From NCBI GenBank assembly GCA_025267735.1, contig CM046299.1, positions 36,718,887 to 36,782,886 of the forward strand: 64,000 nt of DNA, read 5' to 3'. The notes under the pieces are model-generated. The model saw only the letters and a list, made by a program, of their open reading frames with translations. It had not been told where the DNA came from and did no database searches. The position numbers and the translations under genes were made by a program. Below are positions 34,593 through 45,570 of this stretch, piece after piece; position 1 is the first letter of the stretch; every line of letters starts with the position of its first letter. This DNA is from Mactra quadrangularis (taxonomy: Eukaryota; Mollusca; Bivalvia; Venerida; Mactridae).

Positions 34593-35450
34593 GATAATGG
34601 TCGCTTTTATATACATATACAAGTGCGTGTTGAACAGAAAATGCGCAATGATACAAAAGAACTTTTCCCCGAATCTAGATAGAATAATTTTGATTAATGT
34701 GAAAAGTATTGACTTACAGAATTTTTAGTATTTGTTTAAATTTTCATTTTTTTTTAACTCGTCTGCAATTGATAGTACACACATTTTTCTGTTGCTCTAT
34801 ATTCTGGGTCGCAACAGAGTTCAATTATGTGTTGTTCGTTCTTTTTCATATTTCCCAGAGTGCCGACATAGTAAGGAATTCCTTCCAAAAATAACAACAA
34901 AATGTTGTTGCTTGAAGAAATAATTGTTCTTCAAGAGCTGTATAAAGTAATGCTATCAGAAATTTTAGAGATATAAAAACGAAACTTTAATACATAAACA
35001 CTTTTTGACTTGAAACCAGCTTATGCCCAGATCAGTCAGTATAGTCTAGACCGCTGGTTTCTAGCATAAAGTGGCTTTTATATAATAAATATTTTAATGT
35101 CCCATAAGGACACATGATTGTTTTCTTACATTTCAGTTTTAGAAAATACTCTAAGATACAATGATTTCAAAAAGAAACAAAAGGCAGCCTTGCAAGTAAC
35201 TTCCACATATTTAAACGCCAATCATCTCTTTTGCTACGCCTCTCTCAAGCAGGATTATCTCAGTTTAAGCGAGCTTTTATATTTACTGACTTACAAAGTT
35301 AAACGGAATGTGTTGATTCATGTGCCTCCAACTTAGAGACACAAAATGAGAAGCAGAAGTATAAACAGTCAGTTACACAACCAGTCTGACAGTTTGGTGA
35401 ACATTCAGACATAATCTGCTTGCAGTGGACCTATTTAATCATTTTACAGT
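34593..35450. other. Upstream of transposase-like pseudogene, little supported
   Basis: A plus-strand open stretch at 35135-35336 follows an acceptor-like TTACATTTCAG and may be an earlier exon of the gene at 35451, but no motif supports it. Confidence 0.35.
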
Positions 35451-36668
35451 ATTCTAGACCAACTACTGAAGGAAACTGAGGAGTACTCCCCAGTTTACTT
35501 TGATGACACTTTACACATAAAAAAGCTCTTTGAAGACCGCATTCGGAGACGAAGGTTCATAAAAGGTATGGCTCTATCATTTGAGATTGACATATTGCCA
35601 AGGAGCCACTTTGACACAATCCGTGTTTGTTTGGAGAGTTCCATGCGAAAGGTCCCCCTAAAGAATGATGTCAACAGCATCACGAAAACACAAAAACTTG
35701 AAAGTAAATTAGGGGAATATCATACACGTGAAATGAAGAGAGAATTCAACCTTAAGCATGGGAACATTGCTGAAGTCAAACCACATATTCTAAGAAATAT
35801 ACTCAGAACTGACACTTGATGCCTCATTCAATCAAATCGTTGCCCTTGTTGGTAGACTTCACCAAGCCGTACACAATGATGACCTAGACATGATTATTGA
35901 TTTACGGTCACTGAATGAAGGTAGACATAATGACACGTTTAATGTATTCTTTTATCAGTTAGATAAAAGGGAAGATTCGCTCACAGCTGCTGATGATCGT
36001 AGACATAATGTAGAACACTTTAACAAGTATATTTCAGACCGTGATCTCATTGAACAAACTGCAAAAGAATGACCTGATGGAACAACTATACAAAGTGAGA
36101 GCACAGTTTTGTTCGCATTCGTACCTTAAAATGCTTATGTGAAAAGTATAATCATACAGAGCAACAATCAATCTACAACACAAGATTCAAACAAGACAGC
36201 TTCGTGCAGCCCACATTGATAAGCACTAGTGATGCTATATTCAAATATTGAAACAATATGCAGTTATGAACAAGGACGTGTCCAGCTTCGTTTGTCTGGA
36301 TGATAAAGGAAAGCTAGATTTGATGAACCAGGTATGACCTTGTCAACTGGTGTTCGTGGCAAGAAAATACTAGCAGCAGTCAGCTCACCACTTGGAGCAT
36401 TAGATTATGATTTCAGTTCAAAAGGTCCCCTAACTCCTACTGTTTGTCTTTTTGTTGATACCCCTGAGGAGATTTATGAAAAAAATTATCGGGGACAAGT
36501 TTTTAATACCTTGAAGGATCTCATATTTCAGCCATATTCACCGTTTCGCCATGCAGTTGAGGTGAATTGTGCAACATGTTGTAAAACACCGTGCAGGGTA
36601 TCAGTCTAAAACCATACCTGTCCATGTACTCGGAGGGAGGTCCTGACCATCGCACTACATATGGTTTG
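35451..36668 (+). pseudogene. Transposase-like gene with STGVRGKK and GGPDHR motifs, broken
   Basis: Starts after acceptor CATTTTACAG. In order: ILDQLLKETEEYSPVYFDDT, FEIDILPRSHFDTIRVCLES, then a +1 shift near 35815 into VALVGRLHQAVHNDDLDMII and LTAADDRRHNVEHFNKYISD. A decayed stretch follows (36070-36330). After it come LSTGVRGKKILAAVSS, LGALDYDFSSKGPLTPTVCL and, shifted again near 36600, SEGGPDHRTTYG. I recall this combination (DDRRH, STGVRG, DxD, S-x-GGPDH) from a repetitive, probably transposase-derived family in invertebrate genomes; the exact superfamily is uncertain. The sequence is cut off just after TTYG by a LINE tail. Confidence 0.55.
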
Positions 36669-36760
36669 ATTGTTTGGGTTTTACGGCACACTAACACAAA
36701 AAGGTCATATCGTTTCGAAAGCAATCAATGATACTTTTAATTCAAACGAAATATATATTG
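36668..36760 (-). mobile_element. LINE 3' tail inserted in transposase-like gene
   Basis: GTTTGGGTTTTACGGCACAC to TTTTAATTCAAACGAAATAT, minus-strand end of the I/Nimb-type LINE. It sits directly after the GGPDHRTTYG motif. Confidence 0.8.
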
Positions 36761-38040
36761 TCAAGCCTGTACATGTATAACAAAACCAGTGTGACATTTT
36801 TATTTCATAAAATAGTGTTTAGCAGCCTTACAGACCAAGGAGAAGTAAAAAAATGATAATAATAATAATGAACAAAAGTAAAGAACTCAAACTAATTAGT
36901 ACTAACAGACAAATACATATACACATTAATTTATAACAGGGACTTCTTACTCATGTCCCAATTTTTTACTCCCTGATTTTTGAGGTTTTTGGTCAAAATG
37001 AGCAGCAAATTGGTTGCAAATATAAGCAAAAAAAACCACAGATATAAGATCTGTAAGGTTTATTTTACACAAGAAAATTACAAATCTGCCAACAAACTAC
37101 TGATATGTGATTATTCTATATAAAATACAAGAGCGAAGATAAACGGAGCTTTCCTCTTTTCCTAAGTTGCTTAGTATTGAATATCTAGTTTTACCAGATT
37201 TGCTTATGGCTCCATTATGTAGAGAGGGGTTGAACTAGGCGGTACATCCCAGTTGAATTGATATACACCATACGCGAGCAGAAAATCAAAAAAATATGTG
37301 TCATGAATCTGGACAGGAATTAAGAGGTTAGGACGAAAATATTCGAGGACGATACCAATACAGGCAACGTTTCTACAAAGTAAAATAAGATTGTTATTCT
37401 GACTGAGGTAAAAGTGGCATTGTCCCGGCAACTCCCGGAGGATTTTTCTACTTACGGAAATAAACATTTACAATCCTTTCGATTTTTGTTATGATCTTGA
37501 TTACTCAAACGCTTGACTATGTAAATTAGGTTAACATACGGGTTACTTACCTGTCAGTCAAAATATCAATATCTGGCATACGACATGACGCAATTAACAG
37601 TTTTTCTCTGGAAAACGATGGAAATCCACTGGAATGATGATGATTATTGCTTCCTTTAGCTGAATTAAGGCGTGATTTCGTCACTAAAACATTTAAGAAC
37701 TATTTACATGAAAAAACGACGATTCTTTCACCAAAAATAGCCTTCCATTCCTTGGAAATTGATCAGGTGAGAATTTTTTCATATTTGCTTCCATGTAATA
37801 TCGTATTATGTTTATGTACGTTTTTAGTCTTGAACGTCTGAATCGGAAGACAAAAACACATGCGCATCTTTTGTGTAAGGATTTTTTGCCTTCTTACTTT
37901 TTACTTTAGGTCCTTTTCCTTTCTTGCTCACCAATTAAACATTTTTTGGACATGATACTTTTTGTCTACTATTTCTTCCTTCTGTAGAAATTTCCTTAGG
38001 TTCAATTTTTGAAGAGTGGTCTACTTTTCTCAGCTTAAGG
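36761..38040. other. No gene recognised
   Basis: AT-rich. Open stretches at 37204-37467 (minus) and 37647-37841 (plus) have no motif and no clear splice context. Confidence 0.4.
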
Positions 38041-38044
38041 CATA

Positions 38045-38960
38045 TTTTTTTTTCTTTCAGTTTGAATTGGTTTTGATGTTGATGGCTGTGGAGAGTTGGT
38101 TAATGGTAGGGGGGTTGTTAATTTGACTTTTTTATGGGACCCTGTTTAAAAAATGTTACATGTACTGACATGTAAGGAAAAGCATATCTTTTTGATTTCT
38201 GACCCCATTAACCCCCCTGTACATACCCTCTGAAGGTTGGCCACGCCCATTTTCACATAAATTACCAGTTTTTTACATTTAATTGCAATAAGTTGTAAGG
38301 TATTGGACTGCAATATGTCATTTTATAGGTTTATTAAGGTGCTGAGTTCAAATATGAAGTCAAAAACAAAATTAATCAAACCAATATGGCTGAAAATTCA
38401 AAATGGCCGCCAAAATAACCATAGTACAAGCATATTCGGGAGTTTATTTATCCATGACATTTAATAAGTTGAATCATGCCTGCAATATGTCTAGCTATAG
38501 GTTTCTAAGGTGCTGAATTCAAATATGAAGTAAACAAAAACTTAATTTAAGAAACCACTATGGCGAGAAATTCAAAATGGCTACCAAATTAAACCAAGTT
38601 TGAACATATTAGGATAATTATTTATACTGGACATTCAATATGTTGATTCATACATGCAATATGACCAGAAATAGGTTTTTTTAAAGTGATGAATTCAAAA
38701 AGGAAGTTAATTTAAGAAACCAAATGGCGAGAAATTCAAAATGGCTGCCAAATTTAACCTAGTTTGTTTTAGCATATTCGGGTAATTACTTATTCTGGCA
38801 TTCAATGTGTTGAATCATGCTTACATTATGTCAATTTATAAGTTTGTTAGGGTAATTAGTTCAAATATGAAGTCAAAACTAAATTAAACAACCCAATATG
38901 ACCAAAATTCAAAATGGCTACCAAAATAACACATTTTCAATGTATATTGGTTATCAATGG
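38045..38960 (+). repeat. Left inverted arm: Merlin-tail-like start plus ~180-bp tandem repeats
   Basis: 38055-38125 resembles, inverted, the end of the Merlin gene at 54071-54150 (TTGATGTTGATGGCTGTGGA; TAATGGTAGGGGGGTTGTTA). 38190-38290 matches 53905-54000 inverted (CCCCATTAACCCCCCTGTAC, CACGCCCATTTT). 38290-38960 has four diverged units with TCAAATATGAAGT and AATTCAAAATGGC. The matching units face the other way at 53560-53850, so the arms enclose the P element. Confidence 0.75.
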
Positions 38961-39254
38961 TCAAACCTATATGTTGAACCATGGTTTGTTATCACTCTTA
39001 ATGCAATAGTTTAGATTATTTGTAAAATAATAAAGCAAATAATCATATATTACATATAATAATCTGTTTTGCAAGAACTTGTATCTTAATATTTAATGAG
39101 GTATGTCAGTTCAACACGAAAGTCAGACCTGACATTGCTCAAATAAATTTTCAGATTGGTGGCCTTCACTTTCAAAGGCAATCGTAAAGATCCATTAATT
39201 TACATATTTTCCATAGTCCAATAGTGTAATGTTAAATTATACATCATCAGGCAA

Positions 39255-39257
<3 letters not shown>
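38961..39257. other. Spacer between left arm and P element
   Basis: AT-rich, no feature seen. Confidence 0.4.

Positions 39258-39319
<62 letters not shown>
39258..39319. repeat. (TA)n microsatellite
   Basis: About 30 TA units directly left of the P-element insertion site. Confidence 0.97.
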
Positions 39320-39322
<3 letters not shown>

Positions 39323-39327
39323 TACCA

Positions 39328-39335
39328 GTAGTCAA
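39328..39335 (+). repeat. Left 8-bp target duplication of P element
   Basis: GTAGTCAA, identical to 52335-52342. Eight bases is the P-superfamily duplication length. Confidence 0.93.
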
Positions 39336-40036
39336 CACAGGCTATCGGCGTGGGTTAGGTCAATATAGCCCCTCCTTTGGACCCACTCAAGACCCATCTA
39401 CAACCCAAAACCCCTTAAACACATCTTAAATCACATAATTCTTATTCAAAAAAACATATCAAAACACAACAAAACAATTCTCAAAAAAATAACAACACAG
39501 ATACTATATACTAAGAAAAGGTATGTAACTCTCAAGCTGATTTCTATAGAAAAACAGACACGGTTGTAATCTACGCCTCGTAGATCAGTCAATTTTCAGC
39601 CGATTTCAGTCAGCCCGGGCTTAATCAATGCAGGAATAAATATTCTTTTCAATTCCGTAAAGACCTACTGTCTATCTACAACTGCAGCAACAGTGCGAGG
39701 GTCTAAACTGCTCGAAATACGGTCTAGGACACCGTGTGACCGTGGAAATGCATTTTGCAGTCAATGGATTGAATACAGCAAACTATGACAAACATCCGTT
39801 CAGTCACTTAAAACAAGTATTGTTCAATAGAAAATGTAATTATTTAGTACTCACATGCGGTCGTTTCAATGATAAATCGCTATTTTCCGAGCAGTTCGCC
39901 TTTATTCACTTGTTTACTTTCGTTTTAGACGGGCGCTTCCATATTGAATCGCTGACCCGGAAACGGTTAACGGTACTGCTCTTCTCCGATTGGTCAAAAC
40001 TGAAGGTGTGTCGTTCTTAATCGCTGGTTACCCAGC
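39336..40036 (+). repeat. Left terminal inverted repeat, 701 bp
   Basis: Pairs with 51630-52334. Differences seen: a short indel in the CCCCTCC run near base 40, A/C near 39506, two silent changes and one coding change in the 94-codon frame it contains (39736-40020). That frame is open in both repeats; it is not treated as a gene. Confidence 0.93.
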
Positions 40037-40411
40037 GCTCAGCCTTATCGTGTGCTATAAATCGTAAAACCGGTAAACAGTGAATGTAAACACTGGCGCG
40101 TATTTTTGAAGATATTTTTTCAGTCAGCAAACCGCAATAAAATTTCCAATTGAAAGGGAAAATGACAATTTTAACATGGTAATTCATTATTCCAATATAT
40201 TTAGAGCTATCAAGTTCAATAACATATAATTTTATGAATGACACAATGGAACACATTGAATGGTTGTTAAAGTTGTTTACAGTTAGAGCTGTATATATAA
40301 ATATATATAAAATATCCATAAAACAGGCCAAATGCTATTTTTTATTTGTTTTGGTTTAAATTTCAATAGACCCAATTTTCAAAATAGTTCTTGCAGTCTA
40401 GAAATTATTAT
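40037..40411. other. 3' flank of PHD gene inside the element
   Basis: AT-rich, with no motif seen; probably 3' UTR of the PHD gene. Confidence 0.4.
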
Positions 40412-42053
40412 TTATTCACAATCTTTACAAAGGAATTTAGAGCCTTTCTTCTGATATTTTTTCCATTTCATATGGTGTTTTAGACCTGCACAATATCTGT
40501 GCAACCAAGCATCACAACTATCACACTGGATCCATTCAGTTCCCTTGTCATGGGTATCACAAACCTTACAAATCACCTCCGAATCATTTTCTGACTGCTG
40601 TTCTGACACAAATGATATATTAGGCTCAGTCTCAGATAGTGTAGAGGGGCCTGGTTGTGGTTCTGATACTAAATGTTGATGTGAGACTGATTGAACTCCT
40701 GGAGTTGATGGCAGATTTGAGGTAACAACCTCAGATGGGCCTTGTTCTGCATGTAATGTTTGGGGATTTTTGTTTGTTTTTCTTTAGGTAGAAGATACTT
40801 GTTTTTCTAATGACACCTCTTTCTTACGTGATGCAACCCTTATCTCTTTACGGTGAGCCATTTTTTTCTCCACTTTATAACTATCTAATACATCCTTCCT
40901 GAACTGATTCAACATAACCAATAAATAATACTTAATGATTAGTTTGTAAATATTTTCAATTTGAATGACTTGTAAAACCATATCTCTCAGAAGATCAGAT
41001 ACATCTGATTCAGATTCATTTGACTGGTCATCTTTTTCTACTTCAGTACAACATATTTTTACAAATTCTTCATAGAGAGGAACAGCAGATACTATGTCAT
41101 TGAAACACTTGCTGAATAAATCACTCCCCATTTTATTGAAATTTTCACCACTGAATAATGTTAAACATTTATCAGTTAACTTAATAAAAAAGTGAAACAG
41201 ATTGTCAGAAATATTTGTCAGTCCCCTATTCATGTTTTGCCTTCTCGATATATCCAAAAGAGAATCAGGTTCTACTGTGCTAGCTAAAATATTCTGTTCT
41301 TCTTTTTTTAAGGAATTTAGAATTTTTAAAGCAGATTTTGCATCTTCATAAATTTCTATGTCATTTTTTTTACTTGAGTACCTGACGGAAGATTTTTTGG
41401 TCACATACTTATGCCTGACTTTGGCAATGCAGTATCCCCCAACATATCTTACTCTAGCTCTAGATGCGTGTGTTATTGTTCTATGGGAAACTTGGCCACC
41501 AGTTGTTTGAACTTTTTTGGCCTTTTCACTGAGAATGTACTTTCTTAGTTCCATTGAAATATTGAAACAAATATGCTGGTGAGCAACTTCATAAGTAGGT
41601 TCATTTTCAAACAATTTTAAGCAATTCATCTTAAAATCCATACTCAATGAATGCTGATGAACCTTTGTATAAAAATCTCCCAGATCCTTTGAGCTGATCT
41701 GTCCTGTATCATGACTTGGACATTCTTCAAGTAGAGAAAATAGTTTCTTGTACTCAAGTTTTGCAAAATGCTTAAGTTTTGAAAGATCCATTCTAGATAA
41801 AATTGAGTTTGTCTCAAACTGAATTGGGGTAACAACTGTATCACATCTTATTTTCTCAATAATAGTGTTCAGATTGATATCTTCTGGAAGTGTAATGTCT
41901 TCAGTTTCAACATTTTCTAAATCAGCAATTACCTGATTAAATTCATCATCAAGTTCATCGATAGTTGCTTCAGCATCAACCTCAACATTCTGGAGTCTGT
42001 CTATTTCAGTCAATTGACATGTGTCAAACACCCCAGATGTACTTGGCTGTATT
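40412..42053 (-). CDS. Element-borne protein with C-terminal PHD finger
   Basis: A large exon begins at acceptor TTTGTGTTTCAG (5' end at 42053) and reads ~423 codons to a TAA at 40784-40786. Beyond it the same frame stays open for another ~124 codons and ends in a PHD finger: CKVC, CDSC, WLHRYC, CKDC, with the zinc-ligand spacing of the family. The single stop is therefore probably a mutation or a sequencing error, not the true end. The N-terminal part is acidic (DELDDEFNQVIADLENVETE). The centre has RARVRYVGGYCIAKVRHKYV, reminiscent of C-terminal parts of cut-and-paste transposases, then helical sequence. The linker before the finger is Ser/Pro/Gln-rich. First exon(s) not found. PHD fingers bind histone H3 tails, so a targeting role is conceivable (inference). 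Confidence 0.65.
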
Positions 42054-42653
42054 CTGAAACACAAAGAAAACATGGTAATTGGCAATGTCTTATCAGCTTT
42101 TTTGATGCTTTGCTAAAAATTACCATATAAAGGATTTTTTGCGGTTTGGGGTATATAATTTAAAATGATATTGAAAGTATCTTAATTAGATGTTCAAGAA
42201 ATGACGAAAGAGGCATTATGCTTCATTGTAAGACAGTTTGTGATACCCATGACTAAAATTTGTAAGACCCTAAAATTGGGCTTTCTAATAAAAATTTGCA
42301 AAACAACTCAAATTATCATCTTAAACTGTGTTCCTGTGTCATGAAAGAGAAAATTATTGTCATCATAACAACTTTATGAAAAGATACATGTACATGATAT
42401 TCTTGTTATATGATCACTGATTAATTACACATACTGTTGGCTTAGATGTTGAAGATTTCCTATTATCAAACAAAGATGCATGTATATCACAAAGAGTGGG
42501 TGCACATGAGATATGTCTTTTGGTCAAAATTGCACAAAGGAGTAGGTAAACACTCACAAGAGAAAATCATGTAGCTGGACAGATAAGCCATTAATAAATG
42601 CCTAAATTATTCTTTGTGTCTTAATTTTCAAGGTTATACACAAAACCAAGACC

Positions 42654-43016
42654 TACAGTAACCACCAAAAGTTTGGAGACCTTTTTACTTTTAAGGTTAC
42701 TACAAAATCTTTTATCTAAAATTTGATAATGGTTTATTTTGAAATGATTTTTAGTTTTGCATTATGTTTTGGTAATCAGTATCATAACTGAAACAACAAA
42801 ACTATCATAAAAGCCAATTTATGAAAAATAATTACAGTACACATGATTTTTGAAGGCTTCAGGAGGTCAGATGCTGAATGTTATAAATGTGTGGAATTTA
42901 TGAAATAATTCTCCATACATAAATATGTTGAGAACAATGATTTTACAAAAGCTATCATCAACATTCAAGAATTGTTCTAAGTTGCTTTTGTCTCAAAACT
43001 TTTGGTAGGTACTGTA
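42654..43016. mobile_element. Tc1/mariner-like MITE
   Basis: Ends TACAGTAACCACCAAAAGTT and the inverted TACAGTACCTACCAAAAGTT, followed by TTGGAGAC/TTGAGAC. The TACAGT...CCAAAAGTTTGGAGAC form is typical of Tc1/mariner. No coding capacity. Located in an intron or intergenic part of the P element. Confidence 0.75.
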
Positions 43017-43114
43017 TATATTTGAAAGGTCAAAAATAGATATATGATTGAGTTAAGTTTTCGCATCATAGCATTAAAATACTTCAGTAAAGACTTATCA
43101 ATTTATTTTGTTTA

Positions 43115-43392
43115 TTGTAGTTAACGCCGTATCAACACAATTTAGTTCATTTCACGGTATCAAGCGCACATACCCTAGGTTTCCTGGACCATTGTCTATA
43201 ACCAGTACTCACCTACCCTTCCACAAGACCAGAAACTTCTCAATATTATGTTATCAATGGAGGAAAGTCGACAATATTGTCAAATTTTCATGGAAGGGTA
43301 TAACCTCCCCGGGTGGGATTCTAACCCGCACCCCCTTGCGCATGAGATTCCAAATCCAAGGGTGCTGCCAACTGCCCTATCGACCCAGGTTC
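43115..43392 (-). mobile_element. tRNA-derived SINE inside P element
   Basis: Minus copy of the 20857 SINE with several substitutions (TTAACGCCGTATCAACACAA; CTAACCCGCACCCCCTTGCG in place of the intact B-box region). Confidence 0.83.
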
Positions 43393-43449
43393 AAGTATAA
43401 ACAGCTGTTCACATGAAAATGCTTGTCTGAGAAAAATCTAACGAATGTG

Positions 43450-43705
43450 TTTTTCGTTGAGTTCAACACCATAGCAACTCAGATAAGTAGGTTATATAAA
43501 AGCGGTCAGACAACCTTCTCACTTTCATACTTTGGGTAGTGACTGACAACTTCCCAATATATCTAAAATCATTGGTAGGAGACAGAATGGCCATAGAAAT
43601 GGAAATAATGTAATGACCAAGCTCAACAAAAGTATGCCCTGTCCGGAAATCAAATCCATGACCCCTTTGCGTGCTACCAACTAAGCTTACCAGGCTGCTT
43701 TAAAC
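43450..43705 (-). mobile_element. Older, diverged SINE
   Basis: Minus strand: tail TTCAACACCATAGCAACTCA, related to the TTAACGCCGTATCAACAC tail. The head reads TGGTAAGCTTAGTTGGTAGC with eroded B box GGATTTGATTTCC. Confidence 0.55.
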
Positions 43706-43840
43706 ATCAAGCTATAAAATCTGCAACTGTCTTTTAAGAATGTTTGTTATATCATACATTTAATGATCTAGTTTTTAATTAAGTATCAATAATTAAAAGA
43801 TCAAATACTTTCTACTTGAAAAATTACTAATATTTTACAG

Positions 43841-44128
43841 TAGCCTGTTCAATTACACAAAACGTTAATGATACATTTGGAACTCCTCGGCCATTCACTG
43901 CAAATAATCTAATCTTATACACAAATATGCAATCGTTAAGGCAATGAGTGATGTTTCAAAATTTACGGATAAAAAACGAAACATCCCTTATTGCCTAAAC
44001 GATCGTATATTTGTTTACTTCAACATCGGGAGTTTCAAAATAGCGTCTAAATATGTCCCAGATTAATCACAGTGAATGGCCAAGGAGTTCCAAATGTTCT
44101 GTAACGTTTTGTGTAATAGAACGGGCTA
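43841..44128. mobile_element. 288-bp palindromic MITE
   Basis: The left arm TAGCCTGTTCAATTACACAA... and the right arm, inverted TAGCCCGTTCTATTACACAA..., agree over ~60 bases, including TTTGGAACTCCTCGGCCATT. A second inner pair (GCAATCGTTAAGGCAATGAG / complement) makes it almost a full hairpin. CAG on both sides may be a 3-bp duplication. Confidence 0.85.
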
Positions 44129-44289
44129 CAGGTGTCTTCAAACAACAATGAATCCTTTCATTTAACTGTTGACTAAATTGATTTTGCTGTAAGCAATTTA
44201 CATGTATTGGTTATTTTAAGAAAACATGCAAGTCTCTGAAGCTCATTAGATGTGAACCCCACACATATTTCAAGATAAACACAATTTAC

Positions 44290-44760
44290 ATAGGCAGATC
44301 CAGGATTTCCAGTTAACGGGGGTGGAAAAATCAAGTTATAGGGGCTGAAAATGAACAAGCATTCTAGGGCCCACCAAGGGTTCTAGACAAGACCTTGACA
44401 TGGGGTTCAGATTGCTGCCACCCCTAAAGCTCATTTCTAAGGGATTCATGCACGTTTACAGAACCTGTTTCCAGGGTATACAATAAAAAATCTAGATGTA
44501 CATGTACATCATGTAATTTTTACAGCCATAGGGTCATGTTGAAATGTTACAAATACTTAGAGGGTATTGTCCTTGAATTATTATACTATGTCATTGTACT
44601 AGTGTAGATTAAGTCTTGTTAATTATTGAACCTTTAGCATGCCAAATTTTTTGACATTAATATTTATATATCATACCATCAAACCTTTGCTTGGGCAAAT
44701 TTGGGGGGGGGGGGTTTCGCTGGGTCAGCCCCCCCCTTGGATCCATCCTTGAATATATCA
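44290..44760. other. Possible MITE remnant with G and C runs
   Basis: AGGCAGATCCAGGATTTCC on the left and, inverted, AAGGATGGATCCAAGGGGGG on the right are weakly similar. A 13-G run and a C run near 44702-44740 can pair. Confidence 0.3.
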
Positions 44761-45206
44761 TTATTATTTCATTATTGAAGCAAAGACTGGTATTCAGATT
44801 AGAAATTCTGACTCCTTTTCACTAAATTCTTATATATCATTTAACTAAAAGTAAAACATAGTTGCTGATTTTATAGCCTGGCAGCACAATAATGCATGTT
44901 TGCATTTCTATACAAAAATGTCACAAATGTAGATGCACTGTACTAAATTGAGCTTAATTTGGTAAAGGTCAGAGAAAATTATAAAAATAAGTTAATGAAC
45001 ATTTTAGTGATCTATCATTTAAGTATTTAATATCAAATGCCCACAATCGTGACACTTGGGGTTAAATGCTGGAACCACAATTGATGTATTACTGCAAGTG
45101 CATCTAATTAGACTGTTCAGATAAATTAAAGAAGTTAAAGTTAGGCAACACATTCAACTCTACAAATGTATAGTTAGAAAACCATTTGCAAACATTAAGT
45201 TTTGTA

Positions 45207-45482
45207 CCCCGGTCCATAACACAGTTGGTAGCAAGCAGGGATTTAGAATCTCATGTCTGAGGGGGTGCAGGTTCGAATCCCATCGAGGAGGTTATATCCT
45301 TCCAAGAAAATTTGACAATAATGTTGATTTTCCTCCATTGATTAGATAATATCGATAGTTTCCGGCCTTGTTGAAGGGTAGGTGAGTAATGGTTATAGAC
45401 AATGGTCCAGGTAAGCTGAGTTAGGTGTGCTGAACGCCGTAAATGTTCTAAATTGTGTTGACACAGCGTTAAATCTAGTTAA
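45207..45482 (+). mobile_element. tRNA-derived SINE just upstream of transposase exon
   Basis: Plus copy: CCCCGGTCCATAACACAGTT, B box GGTTCGAATCCCA, body GATTTTCCTCCATTGATTAG, tail GTGTTGACACAGCGTTAAAT. It lies in the intron or promoter before 45571. Confidence 0.83.
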
Positions 45483-45570
45483 CAACCAAGTAGTTTTATA
45501 TTATCTGCTATATATAGTTGTACAATATTATAGAGATAGTTCACTATACTAGATATTTTTTCATCCATAG

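Noticed and set aside
39258..39319. Frame of Ile/Tyr repeats
   Set aside because: Translation of a (TA)n microsatellite.
39736..40020. 94-codon protein gene in the inverted repeats
   Set aside because: Open in both repeats but without motif or start context; more likely terminal regulatory DNA. Kept only as an observation.
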